A stretch of DNA of 64,000 nucleotides from the NCBI RefSeq assembly GCF_012911005.2, contig NZ_WTVS01000019.1, positions 1 to 64,000 of the forward strand, given 5' to 3'. Below the pieces are notes generated by a model. The model saw nothing but the letters and a program-made list of their open reading frames with translations. It had not been told where the DNA came from and did no database searches. This document shows positions 41,820-49,936 of the stretch, in pieces; position 1 is the first letter of the stretch; each line of letters starts with the position of its first letter. This DNA is from Aromatoleum toluolicum (lineage in GTDB: Bacteria > Pseudomonadota > Gammaproteobacteria > Burkholderiales > Rhodocyclaceae). Position numbers and translations under genes: made by a program.

Positions 41820-41901
41820 GAGGCGACCGTCCGGGTTGGGCGGGAATGGCATTGTTGCGGGCTTGGCCCGTGCGCGGCGTGTCGGGGAGGCGCGCCGTGT
41901 G

Positions 41902-42465
41902 TCAGAACAGTTCGATGTTCGTCTGGCGGGGTTTTTGCAGCGTACGTTCGTAGCGCTGTTCGGCGTGGATCAGGGAACTCGTCACTTCCTCGCCACGGCG
42001 GCAGAACGCATCGCCCGTGCACGGGTCGAAAACGACCTTGCGCGACCATCGACCGAGGAGGTCAGACGCCACGAGCGGAATGTTCTCGCGCGTGAGCCAG
42101 TCGCGGGCGAAGGTCGCATTTTGCTCGCCGATGTGCACGTGCGTGAGGCCCGCGACGACGGCGCCCCCGCCGAAGACCTTCGCCTGCAGGCGACTGCGTC
42201 GTCCGCCGCGTCCGAGCATGCCGTTGAGCAGGGTTTCCATCGCAAAGTCGCCGCAAAGCAGGGTATCGATGTCCGGTCGCGCATGGCGGCCATCACTGCG
42301 TGGCAGCATGAAGTGGTTCATGCCGCCGATCCGCGACCCCGTGTCCCAAAGACATACCGCCACGCAGGAACCCAGCAGGGTTGCGATCGGGCGTTCGGAT
42401 TCGACTGCCCATCCGCCGGGCCCGATCGTGCGCGCGGTGCGTTCCAGTTCGCGTGGATCGGCCAT
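41902..42465 (-). CDS. cheD: Chemoreceptor glutamine deamidase CheD
   Basis: A 187-residue papain-like deamidase. LLGSCVAVCLWDTGSRIGGMNHFMLPR holds the catalytic Cys (LGSCV) and His (GGMNHF) of the family. VFGGGAVV and IGEQNATFARDWLTRENIPLVASDLLG follow as usual. The C-terminal tail ends in NIELF, almost the same as the NVELF end of the HAMP-less receptor in this operon. No CheC, the usual CheD partner, is encoded nearby. Confidence 0.93.
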   Translation of the reverse strand: MADPRELERTARTIGPGGWAVESERPIATLLGSCVAVCLWDTGSRIGGMNHFMLPRSDGRHARPDIDTLLCGDFAMETLLNGMLGRGGRRSRLQAKVFGGGAVVAGLTHVHIGEQNATFARDWLTRENIPLVASDLLGRWSRKVVFDPCTGDAFCRRGEEVTSSLIHAEQRYERTLQKPRQTNIELF

Positions 42466-42471
42466 GATGTT

Positions 42472-43044
42472 TCAGGCCGTGGTGCGGTAGGCGCCGTCAT
42501 CCGCACCGTTGGCGACATTGGCGAGGGCCCCGATCTCCTCGACCGAGAGGACGCGGTCGATGTTCAGAACGATCACGAACTTGCCTCCCACCTTGCCCAT
42601 GCCGAGGATGAAGTCGGTGCGGATCTTCGCGCCGAACGCCGGCGGCGGCTCGATTTCGCTGCCCGGAATCTCCAGCACCTCCGAAACGGCATCGACCATG
42701 ATGCCGATGTCGTGGGTGAACTCGCCTTCGCGCACCTCGACGATGACTATGCAGGTGCGCCGCCCGACTTCGCTGCGCCGCCCCTCGAAGCGTGCCGTCG
42801 GGTCGATGACCGGGACGACGGCTCCGCGCAGGTTGATCACTCCGCGAATGAAGGCCGGCATCATCGGAATCTCGGTCAGGTTGCCGTATTCGATGATTTC
42901 CTTCACATGCAGGATCCCGACTGCGAACATCTCGCCCGACAGCGAAAACGTGAGGTACTGCTGTGCGCCCTGTGCGGCATCGTGGACCGAAGCCGGGGCT
43001 GGCGTGGGCACCGAAGCCCTGGTGGAGGTCGTGAGCTGGGTCAT
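42472..43044 (-). CDS. cheW: Chemotaxis adaptor CheW
   Basis: A 190-residue coupling protein linking receptors to CheA. After a Ser/Thr/Ala/Pro-rich N-terminus of about 30 residues, the SH3-like CheW fold starts at QQYLTFSLSGEMFAVGILHVKEII and includes GVINLRGAVVPVIDPTARF and DFILGMGKVGGKFVIVLNIDRVLS. ATG 43044 is preferred: GGAG lies 7 bases upstream and the preceding receptor gene stops just before it. Upstream in-frame ATG 43056 would overlap that gene's end. Confidence 0.94.
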   Translation of the reverse strand: MTQLTTSTRASVPTPAPASVHDAAQGAQQYLTFSLSGEMFAVGILHVKEIIEYGNLTEIPMMPAFIRGVINLRGAVVPVIDPTARFEGRRSEVGRRTCIVIVEVREGEFTHDIGIMVDAVSEVLEIPGSEIEPPPAFGAKIRTDFILGMGKVGGKFVIVLNIDRVLSVEEIGALANVANGADDGAYRTTA

Positions 43045-43057
43045 CACTGGCTCCATG

Positions 43058-44698
43058 TCAGAAGCGCTCGAAGTCGCGCTCACCGACTGCGACGGCCTGA
43101 CGCATGGCCATCTGGCGGACGGGGGCCGGTGCGGCGGAAGCGGCGGGTGCCGCCGACGCCACGCGCAGGGCCGGGCGTGCGCTGCGTGCCGCGGACGAAC
43201 CCTGTTCGAGCTGAAAGAACGACATCAGCTGCTGCAATTGTTCGGCTTGTGCGCCCATTTCCTCGGCTGTCGCGGCGAGCTCCTCGGATGCCGAGGCGTT
43301 CTGTTGCGTAGCCTGGTTGAGCTGTCCCATGGCGCCGTTGATCTGGCCGACGCCGGCAGTCTGCTCCTGCGAGGCGGCGGCGATTTCCTGGACCAGATCG
43401 GAAGTCTTCTTGATCGACGGCACCATCTCATGGAGCAGCGAGCCAGCGCGTTCGGCGAGCTTGACGGACGAGCCCGCAAGGTTGCCGATTTCCTGCGCGG
43501 CGACCTGCGAGCGTTCGGCGAGCTTGCGCACTTCCGCGGCGACAACCGCGAAGCCCTTGCCGTGTTCGCCGGCGCGGGCCGCCTCGATTGCGGCGTTCAG
43601 CGCTAGCAGGTTGGTCTGGTAGGCGATGTCGTCGATGATGGAAATCTTCTCGGCGATGGACTTCATCGCTTCGACGGTTTCCGTGACGGCGGCGCCGCCT
43701 TCGCCGGCCTCGACGGCGGCCTTCGAGGCCATGCCGTCCGTGACCTTGGCGTTCTCGGTGTTCTGGGCGATCGACGCGGTCATCTGCTCCATGCTGGAAG
43801 TGGTTTCTTCGACCGAAGCCGCCTGCTCGGACGAGGATTGCGATAGTGACTGTGCGGTGGCGGATACCTGACCCGCCGCGTTAGAAAGATTGTCGGCGGC
43901 GGTGCGGACTTCGCTGATCGTTCCCGCGAGCTTGTTCACCATGTTCTGCATCGCAGCCATTAGCTGGCCGACTTCGTCCTTCGAATTCGCCTCGACCCGC
44001 ACGGTCAGGTCGCCATCCGCGAGGCGGTTGGCCGCACCGACCGCCTCGCCAACCGGGCGGGTGATCGAGATCGTGACCCACCATGCAAACGCGGCAGCGA
44101 GGACGAACGCCGCGATCGCGATCGCGACGATGATGTTCTGCGTCTGGGTGGCTACACCGACCGCCTCTTTGCCCGATTCGTGCATCAGCTCGGTCTGGCG
44201 TTCGATCAGTTTGTTGATCGCTTCGAGGTAATCGGCTTGGCTCTTGCGCATCGAGCCCATGAGAAGGTCAATCGCGTCCTGCTTCTTGCCGTCATTGATC
44301 AGGCCCGTGAGTTTCGCGAGATCGCTGCGGTAGTGCGTGCGCGTCTCGGTCATCGTGGCCAGCAGTTTCTTGCCGTCCGGGGTCGTAATCGTGCGCTCTA
44401 GATTTTCGATGCGTTCGGAAATGCGCTTGGAGGCGTCGGGGATGCGTGCGAGTTCCTTCTGCACGTCAGTGGCGCTGCTGACAAGCACGGCGTTGCGGGT
44501 CGCACGTGCGACGAGGTTAACTTGATCGATGATGTCGTTGGCCCAGACCGTCTCGGGGAATTTGTCGTTTGCCAAGTCATCGACCGCGCCGCTGATCTGC
44601 CCGACGCGCACGTAGGACACCATGGACAGGATAGCGAGCATTAGCAGGACGAAGCCGAAGCCCAGCCCGAGGCGGATCCCGATTCGAAGGTTCTTCAT
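43058..44698 (-). CDS. Methyl-accepting chemotaxis protein with 4HB sensor and HAMP
   Basis: A 546-residue classical receptor. Helix 1 (about 8-30), a periplasmic four-helix-bundle sensor (about 32-188), helix 2 (about 189-208), HAMP ([24 protein letters not shown]) and a signalling hairpin with tip [31 protein letters not shown] follow. An Ala/Pro-rich linker of about 35 residues ends in DFERF, a CheR-tethering pentapeptide of the x-F-x-x-F type. Start ATG 44698 has GGGAG 8 bases upstream. Ligand unknown. Confidence 0.93.
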   Translation of the reverse strand: MKNLRIGIRLGLGFGFVLLMLAILSMVSYVRVGQISGAVDDLANDKFPETVWANDIIDQVNLVARATRNAVLVSSATDVQKELARIPDASKRISERIENLERTITTPDGKKLLATMTETRTHYRSDLAKLTGLINDGKKQDAIDLLMGSMRKSQADYLEAINKLIERQTELMHESGKEAVGVATQTQNIIVAIAIAAFVLAAAFAWWVTISITRPVGEAVGAANRLADGDLTVRVEANSKDEVGQLMAAMQNMVNKLAGTISEVRTAADNLSNAAGQVSATAQSLSQSSSEQAASVEETTSSMEQMTASIAQNTENAKVTDGMASKAAVEAGEGGAAVTETVEAMKSIAEKISIIDDIAYQTNLLALNAAIEAARAGEHGKGFAVVAAEVRKLAERSQVAAQEIGNLAGSSVKLAERAGSLLHEMVPSIKKTSDLVQEIAAASQEQTAGVGQINGAMGQLNQATQQNASASEELAATAEEMGAQAEQLQQLMSFFQLEQGSSAARSARPALRVASAAPAASAAPAPVRQMAMRQAVAVGERDFERF

Positions 44699-44753
44699 GT
44701 TATTGACTCCCACGTGTTTGCGATGAGTGATTATTGCGGTCGATCCGTTCCGC

Positions 44754-46955
44754 TTAACGGACGGCGGAGGTGGTGAGACAGACGCTTCGCTCGCGCCGCG
44801 ACGCGATGTCGACCAAGGCCGGCACGTCGAGGATCAGTGCCACGTCGCCCGAGCCGAGGATGGTCGACCCCCCGATCCCGCGCAGGTGACGGAAGAGGGC
44901 GCCGAGCGGTTTGATGACGGTCTGGAACTCCCCGTGCAGCTTGTCGATGACGATGCCGACCTTGCTGCCGGCGTACTGCACCACGACTACGCTGCGGCGG
45001 GACGGGGGCTCGCCGTCGATTTCGAACAGTTCGCGCAGATTGACGAAGGGCAGCACTTCGCCGCGCAGGTTGAGGTAGTTGCGGTCCAGCCGCTCTGCGC
45101 CGAGTTCGATGCACTCGACGACGGAGTCGAGCGGGATCACGTAGGAGGATTTATCGACGCTGGTGAGGAAACCATCGATGATTGCCAGCGTCAGCGGCAG
45201 GCGGATCGTGAAGGTCGAGCCCTCGCCGTCGCGCGTTGAGACCGTGATCGTGCCACGCAGCGCCTGGATATTGCGGCGTACGACATCCATGCCGACGCCG
45301 CGTCCGGAAATGTTCGTGACCTTTTCGGCGGTCGAAAATCCGGCTTCGAAGATCAGGTTGATGAGTTCGTCGTCGCCAAGAGGCATCGACTCGTCGATCA
45401 GCCCTTTCTCGATCGCCTTGTGGCGAATGCGCTCGCGCGAGAGCCCGCTACCGTCGTCGCTTACCTCGATGACGATCGAACCCGAATCATGATAGGCATT
45501 CAGCCCCACCCTGCCTTTCTTGCTCTTGCCGCGAGCGAGTCGCACCGCCGCCGGTTCGATGCCGTGGTCGATCGCATTGCGCACGAGGTGCATGAGCGGA
45601 TCGCCCAGCTTTTCCACGACCGACTTGTCGAGTTCGGTCTCGGCCCCGGTCACCACCAGCGCGATGTCTTTGCCGAGCTCGCGCGAGGCGTCGCGCACGA
45701 CCCGGTTGAAGCGGTTGAAGGTTTCGCCGATCTGAACCATGCGCAGTTGCAGTGCCGCATCGCGGATGTTCTCGACAAGGCGGGACAGCACCGACGTGCT
45801 CTCCACGAGTTCGACCTGTCCGCTCTTCTGTGCGAGGAGGTTCGCACTCGCACCCGCGATCACGAGTTCGCCGACGAGGTCGATCAACTGGTCGAGCTTG
45901 TCGGCCTGCACGCGAACCATGCGCGACTCGATCGCCTTCTTCTCGCTTACGGCGGCCTGACGCGAGGCTGCGGCCTCGACGACCTCGCGATGCACGACCT
46001 GCTGTTCGACGAGCACTTCGCCGATGGGCGGAGCTGGCAGCGCCTGCGCATCGTCGAACTCTCCCTCGGCTGCGGGCAGAGCAGGGGGCTGCTGTGCGGC
46101 GAGGCCCGCATCGAGCTCCGCCGGTGTCAGGGCTCCGCAACGCAGCAGCATTTCGCCCAGGCGCATCGTGTCCTCGGGCAATTCGTTGATCAGCTGGATG
46201 TAGTCCTGCACCTTCGATCGGGGCGGCAGGATGCGCAGGCTGCAGTCGTCGCGCACGAATTCGAACACGTGTTCGATCTCGGCCTTGCTGGCGCGGGTCT
46301 GGAGACGGATCTCGAAGCCGAGATAGCACGATTCGGGGTCCATCTGCTCGGCAGGTGGGATTGCATCGCTGATCGTTTCGAGCGACAGGATTTCGCCCAG
46401 CGTGCCCAGGTAGCGCAGGAAGGACAGCGGATCCATGCCGCCACGCAATACGTTCTCGCCGAAGCGCACCGAGATGTGCCAGCCGTCGGTGGAAACCACG
46501 CCACCGCCGCAACTGCGGACTTCCGGCGGGCGTTCGGCCGGCACGCCACCTTCCTCCGTCGCTTCGTCGGGCGGCACACATCGCCGCAGCGCCGCGGTCA
46601 ATTCGTCACCGCGGGAGAGCACCTCTGCCAATGGTTCCGCCTGTCCGCTTGCAAGGGTGTCGAGGAGGGCACCGAGCTGATCGCAGCACGATAGCAGCAG
46701 CGTCGCCAGTTCGCCCGTGACGGGAATGCGGCCGTTGCGCAACAGATCGAGGAGGTTCTCCACCTGGTGCGTGAAGTTTTCGATGAAATGGCATTCGATG
46801 ACGCCCGAACCGCCCTTGATCGTGTGTGCGGCGCGGAATATGCCGTTGAGGTTGTCGCCGTCGTCGGGGGCTTGTTCCAGGCGCAGCAGGCCTGCCTCCA
46901 TCTCCGCGAGCATGTCGCGGCTTTCGGTGACAAAAGTGCTGGTGAGTTCGTCCAT
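44754..46955 (-). CDS. cheA: Chemotaxis histidine kinase CheA
   Basis: A 733-residue kinase. The Hpt domain has phospho-acceptor His44 in [12 protein letters not shown] second module (about 155-300) lies where the CheY/CheB-docking domain is usual. The dimerisation domain begins near 355. The ATPase has [15 protein letters not shown] (N box), [14 protein letters not shown] (G1) and GRGVGMDVV (G2). The CheW-like C-terminal domain starts about 600 ([16 protein letters not shown]) and includes [13 protein letters not shown]. No receiver is fused. It phosphorylates CheY and CheB. Confidence 0.95.
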   Translation of the reverse strand: MDELTSTFVTESRDMLAEMEAGLLRLEQAPDDGDNLNGIFRAAHTIKGGSGVIECHFIENFTHQVENLLDLLRNGRIPVTGELATLLLSCCDQLGALLDTLASGQAEPLAEVLSRGDELTAALRRCVPPDEATEEGGVPAERPPEVRSCGGGVVSTDGWHISVRFGENVLRGGMDPLSFLRYLGTLGEILSLETISDAIPPAEQMDPESCYLGFEIRLQTRASKAEIEHVFEFVRDDCSLRILPPRSKVQDYIQLINELPEDTMRLGEMLLRCGALTPAELDAGLAAQQPPALPAAEGEFDDAQALPAPPIGEVLVEQQVVHREVVEAAASRQAAVSEKKAIESRMVRVQADKLDQLIDLVGELVIAGASANLLAQKSGQVELVESTSVLSRLVENIRDAALQLRMVQIGETFNRFNRVVRDASRELGKDIALVVTGAETELDKSVVEKLGDPLMHLVRNAIDHGIEPAAVRLARGKSKKGRVGLNAYHDSGSIVIEVSDDGSGLSRERIRHKAIEKGLIDESMPLGDDELINLIFEAGFSTAEKVTNISGRGVGMDVVRRNIQALRGTITVSTRDGEGSTFTIRLPLTLAIIDGFLTSVDKSSYVIPLDSVVECIELGAERLDRNYLNLRGEVLPFVNLRELFEIDGEPPSRRSVVVVQYAGSKVGIVIDKLHGEFQTVIKPLGALFRHLRGIGGSTILGSGDVALILDVPALVDIASRRERSVCLTTSAVR

Positions 46956-46972
46956 GTCGTAAGTCCCCGCGC

Positions 46973-47293
46973 TCAGGCCGGAATCACCATCGGGTCGCCA
47001 AACGCGGCCGCGAGGTTGCAGAAATCGATCGCTTGCCGCACGGCAGCGCTGTGACCGCTGAGGGCCAGTTGTTTGCCGCTGGCGCGGGCTTCGCGTTTCA
47101 GCAGGATCAACAACTGCAGGCCGGCGGTGTCGATGTCGCCGACCGCGGACAGGTCGATCTCGAGGTTCTCGGTTTCGCCGAGGGCATGCAGCAGCGCGTC
47201 CTTGTGTTCGCTGGCGCGATAGATCGTCATGTCCGTATCGAGCATGATTCGTGAAGGCCGGCCGGGCATCGGTGTCGCTGTTTCGGTAGTCAT
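46973..47293 (-). CDS. STAS-domain protein (anti-anti-sigma type) in the chemosensory operon
   Basis: A 106-residue single STAS domain. MLDTDMTIYRASEHKDALLHAL is followed by the core LEIDLSAVGDIDTAGLQLLILLKREARASGKQLAL. At the position of the phosphorylated Ser in SpoIIAA proteins there is Thr in DTAG. ATG 47293 has GGAAG 6 bases upstream; longer frames run into the preceding gene. It lies between the HAMP-less receptor and cheA and probably acts as a small switch or scaffold. Its partner kinase or phosphatase is not in the window. Confidence 0.88.
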   Translation of the reverse strand: MTTETATPMPGRPSRIMLDTDMTIYRASEHKDALLHALGETENLEIDLSAVGDIDTAGLQLLILLKREARASGKQLALSGHSAAVRQAIDFCNLAAAFGDPMVIPA

Positions 47294-47303
47294 GGCGCTT
47301 CCG

Positions 47304-48602
47304 TCAGAAGAGTTCCACATTGCCAGCCGAGGCGCTCGCGACAGCTGCCGGCGCGTTCCCGCCCCGCATCGCGGCGTCGTGCGTGTGGCGCTGCTGGTTC
47401 ATCACGTAGCTGTCGAAGATCTCCGCGAGCTGCGTCGATAGCGGCACCACAGAGTCCTCGCTTGACGCATCCTCGCCACGCTCGAGCACGTCCGCGAGCG
47501 CTTCGGTGTGCGCGTCCAGACGTTGCAGTGCCTTGATCACATGCTCGATCTGCTGCCGCGTTACGTCCTGGAACTGGACGCTGGCCATCGCGTGGACGAA
47601 CATTTCGGACAGGCGGCTGCTGCTCGCGGTAATGGTGCCGAGGGTGCTCCGCTCCCGTTCGTTCAGGTGCGCATACGACTCGCCCAGCGAACTGAGTTGC
47701 TCGGCAAAGCGGTGCAGGCTGTCCTGTTCCTCGCCGATGTGGCTGTTGGCGGCCTTGTCGCGGTACTGGCCTTCGATCGATGCCGCGACCGAGATGATGC
47801 CGTCGTTGATCTTCCTGACCGCCGCCTCGGTTTCCTGCGAGAGCTTGCGCACCTCGTCCGCCACCACCGCAAAGCCGCGTCCCGATTCGCCCGCCCGCGC
47901 TGCCTCGATGGCGGCGTTCAAGGCGAGCAGATTGGTTTGCCCGGCGATGTGCTTGATCAGCTCCACCAGCGATTGCAGCGAGCGGGTCTCGCGCACCGCG
48001 GCCGCGGCGCGTTCCTCGTCCAGTCGCGCTTCCTCGATTCGGCTCTGAATGAACGCTTCGAGACGCGCGATCAGATCACGGTTCTCGTCGATCTGGTGTG
48101 CGGACTGTTCGGACATCGATTCCGACTCGGCGGCCTCGTTGGCTACGAAACGGTTGAGTTCGGAAACCACCTCGTCGATGGTCTGCAGGCGCATCGTCAG
48201 CTCGCAAGCAGCCGTCTCCGTCTGTTCGGTGACGCTGACCAGATGCCGTGACAGCACCTGCGTGTAGGTCGGAATTTCGCGCAGCTCCGGCACCGCAATG
48301 CGCCTGCATGCCCTGCTGGACGGGCAATGGAGGTTCTCGTCCTTCAGGTCTGGTTCCAAGCCGAAGCAGGTGTCCTGGTAAAGACCGGACGACAGTGCGC
48401 GCTGCATCGCAGTGAAGATGACGACGACAACGGCGACAGCCGCGGTGTCGAGAGTCCGGTCGGAGATGCCGAGGGCCTCGTGGTACCAGTCATGCATGAG
48501 GAAATGCAGCAGGGCGATCGTCACCACGGACGCGATCCCGGCGACCAGCGACCGCTTGCGATAGACCCGGTAACGTTCGCCGAGAGGGCTGTGCGCACTC
48601 AT
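47304..48602 (-). CDS. HAMP-less chemoreceptor-like protein with CheZ-like FQDVTRQ motif
   Basis: A 432-residue protein. Two membrane helices (about 18-36 and 52-69) enclose only about 15 periplasmic residues, so there is no extracytoplasmic sensor. A cysteine-containing stretch (Cys79, Cys93, Cys99) follows, and no HAMP. The signalling hairpin tip is intact ([22 protein letters not shown], about 219-240). In the descending helix, FQDVTRQ (344-350) matches the CheZ active-site pattern, with Asp346 and Gln350 spaced like CheZ Asp143 and Gln147. The C-terminus is a flexible Ala-rich tail ending NVELF. ATG 48602 follows AAGGAG. Phosphatase activity is inference. Confidence 0.85.
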   Translation of the reverse strand: MSAHSPLGERYRVYRKRSLVAGIASVVTIALLHFLMHDWYHEALGISDRTLDTAAVAVVVVIFTAMQRALSSGLYQDTCFGLEPDLKDENLHCPSSRACRRIAVPELREIPTYTQVLSRHLVSVTEQTETAACELTMRLQTIDEVVSELNRFVANEAAESESMSEQSAHQIDENRDLIARLEAFIQSRIEEARLDEERAAAAVRETRSLQSLVELIKHIAGQTNLLALNAAIEAARAGESGRGFAVVADEVRKLSQETEAAVRKINDGIISVAASIEGQYRDKAANSHIGEEQDSLHRFAEQLSSLGESYAHLNERERSTLGTITASSSRLSEMFVHAMASVQFQDVTRQQIEHVIKALQRLDAHTEALADVLERGEDASSEDSVVPLSTQLAEIFDSYVMNQQRHTHDAAMRGGNAPAAVASASAGNVELF

Positions 48603-48615
48603 GGCCGGCTCCTTC

Positions 48616-48984
48616 TTACTTGATCACGAGCTTGATCGTGTTGAGCAGTTCGTCGGCGGTCGCCGGCTTCACGATCCAGCCGGAAGCCCCTGCTGCCTTG
48701 GCTTCCATCTTGCGGCTCTGCTGTGATTCGGTGGTGAGGAACAGGATCGGCATGAATTTGTACGCGGGCAGCTTGCGCACCTCGCGGATCAGTTCGATGC
48801 CGTTCATCCCGGGCATGTTGAGGTCAGTGATGAGCAGGTCGGCACGCACCGAGGCGCCGAATTTCTTCAATGCCTCCTCCGCGCTGGCCGCCTTTTCGAC
48901 TGCAAAACCCGCCTTTGTCAGGATGCCCGAGATGCTCAGCAGGATCGTTGCCGAGTCGTCAACAAGAAAGACTGTCTTGGACAT
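48616..48984 (-). CDS. cheY: CheY-type single-domain response regulator
   Basis: A 122-residue receiver with no output domain. [18 protein letters not shown] has the acidic pair, Asp54 in [16 protein letters not shown] is the phosphorylation site, LFLTTES the Thr switch and [12 protein letters not shown] the conserved Lys. ATG 48984 follows GGGAAG; an ORF extension to 49014 is less likely. It is the first gene of the nine-gene operon, with 13 bases to the next gene. The output target is unknown and need not be the flagellar motor. Confidence 0.93.
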   Translation of the reverse strand: MSKTVFLVDDSATILLSISGILTKAGFAVEKAASAEEALKKFGASVRADLLITDLNMPGMNGIELIREVRKLPAYKFMPILFLTTESQQSRKMEAKAAGASGWIVKPATADELLNTIKLVIK

Positions 48985-49041
48985 ATTTGCGCTTCCCATT
49001 TCCCTGCGCCGCATATGCGATTGGGCTCGCTGCGACGTGCA

Positions 49042-49099
49042 ATTGGCATCAGCTGGACTTACGGGGTTAACCGTATTCCGACGGGTTGCCTATGCCAAT
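49042..49099. promoter_or_regulatory. Nested inverted repeats upstream of the chemosensory operon
   Basis: ATTGGCAT (49042-49049) and ATGCCAAT (49092-49099) are perfect inverted arms 42 bases apart. The 8-bp palindrome GGTTAACC (49065-49072) lies almost at their centre. The block is in the 186-base gap between the divergently oriented upstream end of cheY and the 3' end of the response-regulator gene. It probably carries the operon's promoter or operator; I could not define a -35/-10 pair. Confidence 0.35.
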
Positions 49100-49170
49100 C
49101 GGGACTTCCCGTTGAGTTCGGTACAAGTACGCATCGGACTCGCCGGTGTATGCAGGACGGAAGCGTAGGT

Positions 49171-49785
49171 TCAGCGGGCGGCGGGACGGGCAAGCACGAT
49201 CGCAACGAGCTCGGCGACCGAATGTGCCCCCGACTTCTGCATGATATTGGCACGATGCGTTTCCACCGTGCGCTCGCTGATTCCGAGGTCGATGGCGATC
49301 GCCTTGTTGCGATGACCGGCAACGATGCCGTTCAGTATTTCGCGTTCGCGCGGGGTCAGCGTGTCCATCCAGGCAATGCCATGAGGACGCTCGGCCGGGT
49401 GCTGGCTGCTGTGGCGCAGCGCGTCCTGCGCGCGCTCGATCAGATGCTGGATGTTGAAGGGCTTCTCGATGAAGTCGAAGGCACCGAACCGCATTGCGCT
49501 GACGGCGGTCGGTACGTCGGCATTTCCCGTGACGAAGATCACCGGTACATGGGGGTGGCGTGTGCGAAGCACGTCGTGCACCTCGGTGCCACCCATGTGC
49601 GGCATGCGCAGATCGAGCAGCACGCAGGAGGGGGGGCTCGGGTGCCAATCGCGGAGAAAGGCCTCGCCCGTCGCATAAGCGAAAACCTGCATGCCAACGC
49701 TTCTGAACACCTCCTCGAGGAAGCGCCGTACCTGATCGTCATCGTCGACGATGTATATGGAAGCGTGGGGTATATTTGCGGGCAT
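49171..49785 (-). CDS. FixJ/NarL-family response regulator (receiver plus LuxR HTH)
   Basis: A 204-residue transcription regulator. The receiver (about 8-125) has IYIVDDDDQVRRFL, phospho-acceptor Asp58 in CVLLDLRMPHMGG, VIFVTGNAD and FIEKPFN. The LuxR-type helix-turn-helix starts at LTPREREILNGIVAGHRNKAIAIDLGISERTVETHRANIMQK. The receiver type (FixJ, TodT, StyR, TdiR-like) commonly pairs with soluble PAS kinases. Two such kinases lie divergently across a 151-base gap, so they are the probable partners. Its regulon is unknown. Confidence 0.9.
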   Translation of the reverse strand: MPANIPHASIYIVDDDDQVRRFLEEVFRSVGMQVFAYATGEAFLRDWHPSPPSCVLLDLRMPHMGGTEVHDVLRTRHPHVPVIFVTGNADVPTAVSAMRFGAFDFIEKPFNIQHLIERAQDALRHSSQHPAERPHGIAWMDTLTPREREILNGIVAGHRNKAIAIDLGISERTVETHRANIMQKSGAHSVAELVAIVLARPAAR

Positions 49786-49800
49786 GCATTTGACTGATTT

Positions 49801-49860
49801 GTAAAAGAATATTTTACCCGGTCTAAGTAGAAATCCGTAGATCCGGTGGCTTTTCCGTAT
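49801..49860. promoter_or_regulatory. AT-rich divergent control region with palindrome and CCGTA repeats
   Basis: GTAAAA-gaata-TTTTAC (49801-49817) is a perfect 6-bp inverted repeat 16 bases from the response-regulator ATG. CCGTA occurs twice more on the plus strand (49835-49839 and 49855-49859), spaced 20 bases, about two helix turns. This is a plausible autoregulatory site for the LuxR-type regulator and the kinase genes. Binding is inferred. Confidence 0.4.
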
Positions 49861-49936
49861 GGATTATTAGTAGCGAGGCCTTAAGCTCCAGTCATGCGGA
49901 CATCGGCCCGGACGTCGCCGTTAAGGATCGAGACGA

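Noticed and set aside
48985-49100. A possible sigma-28 promoter (TAAG...GCCAAT) before cheY
   Set aside because: The half-sites are about 5 bases too close and the -10 lacks the GATAA end.
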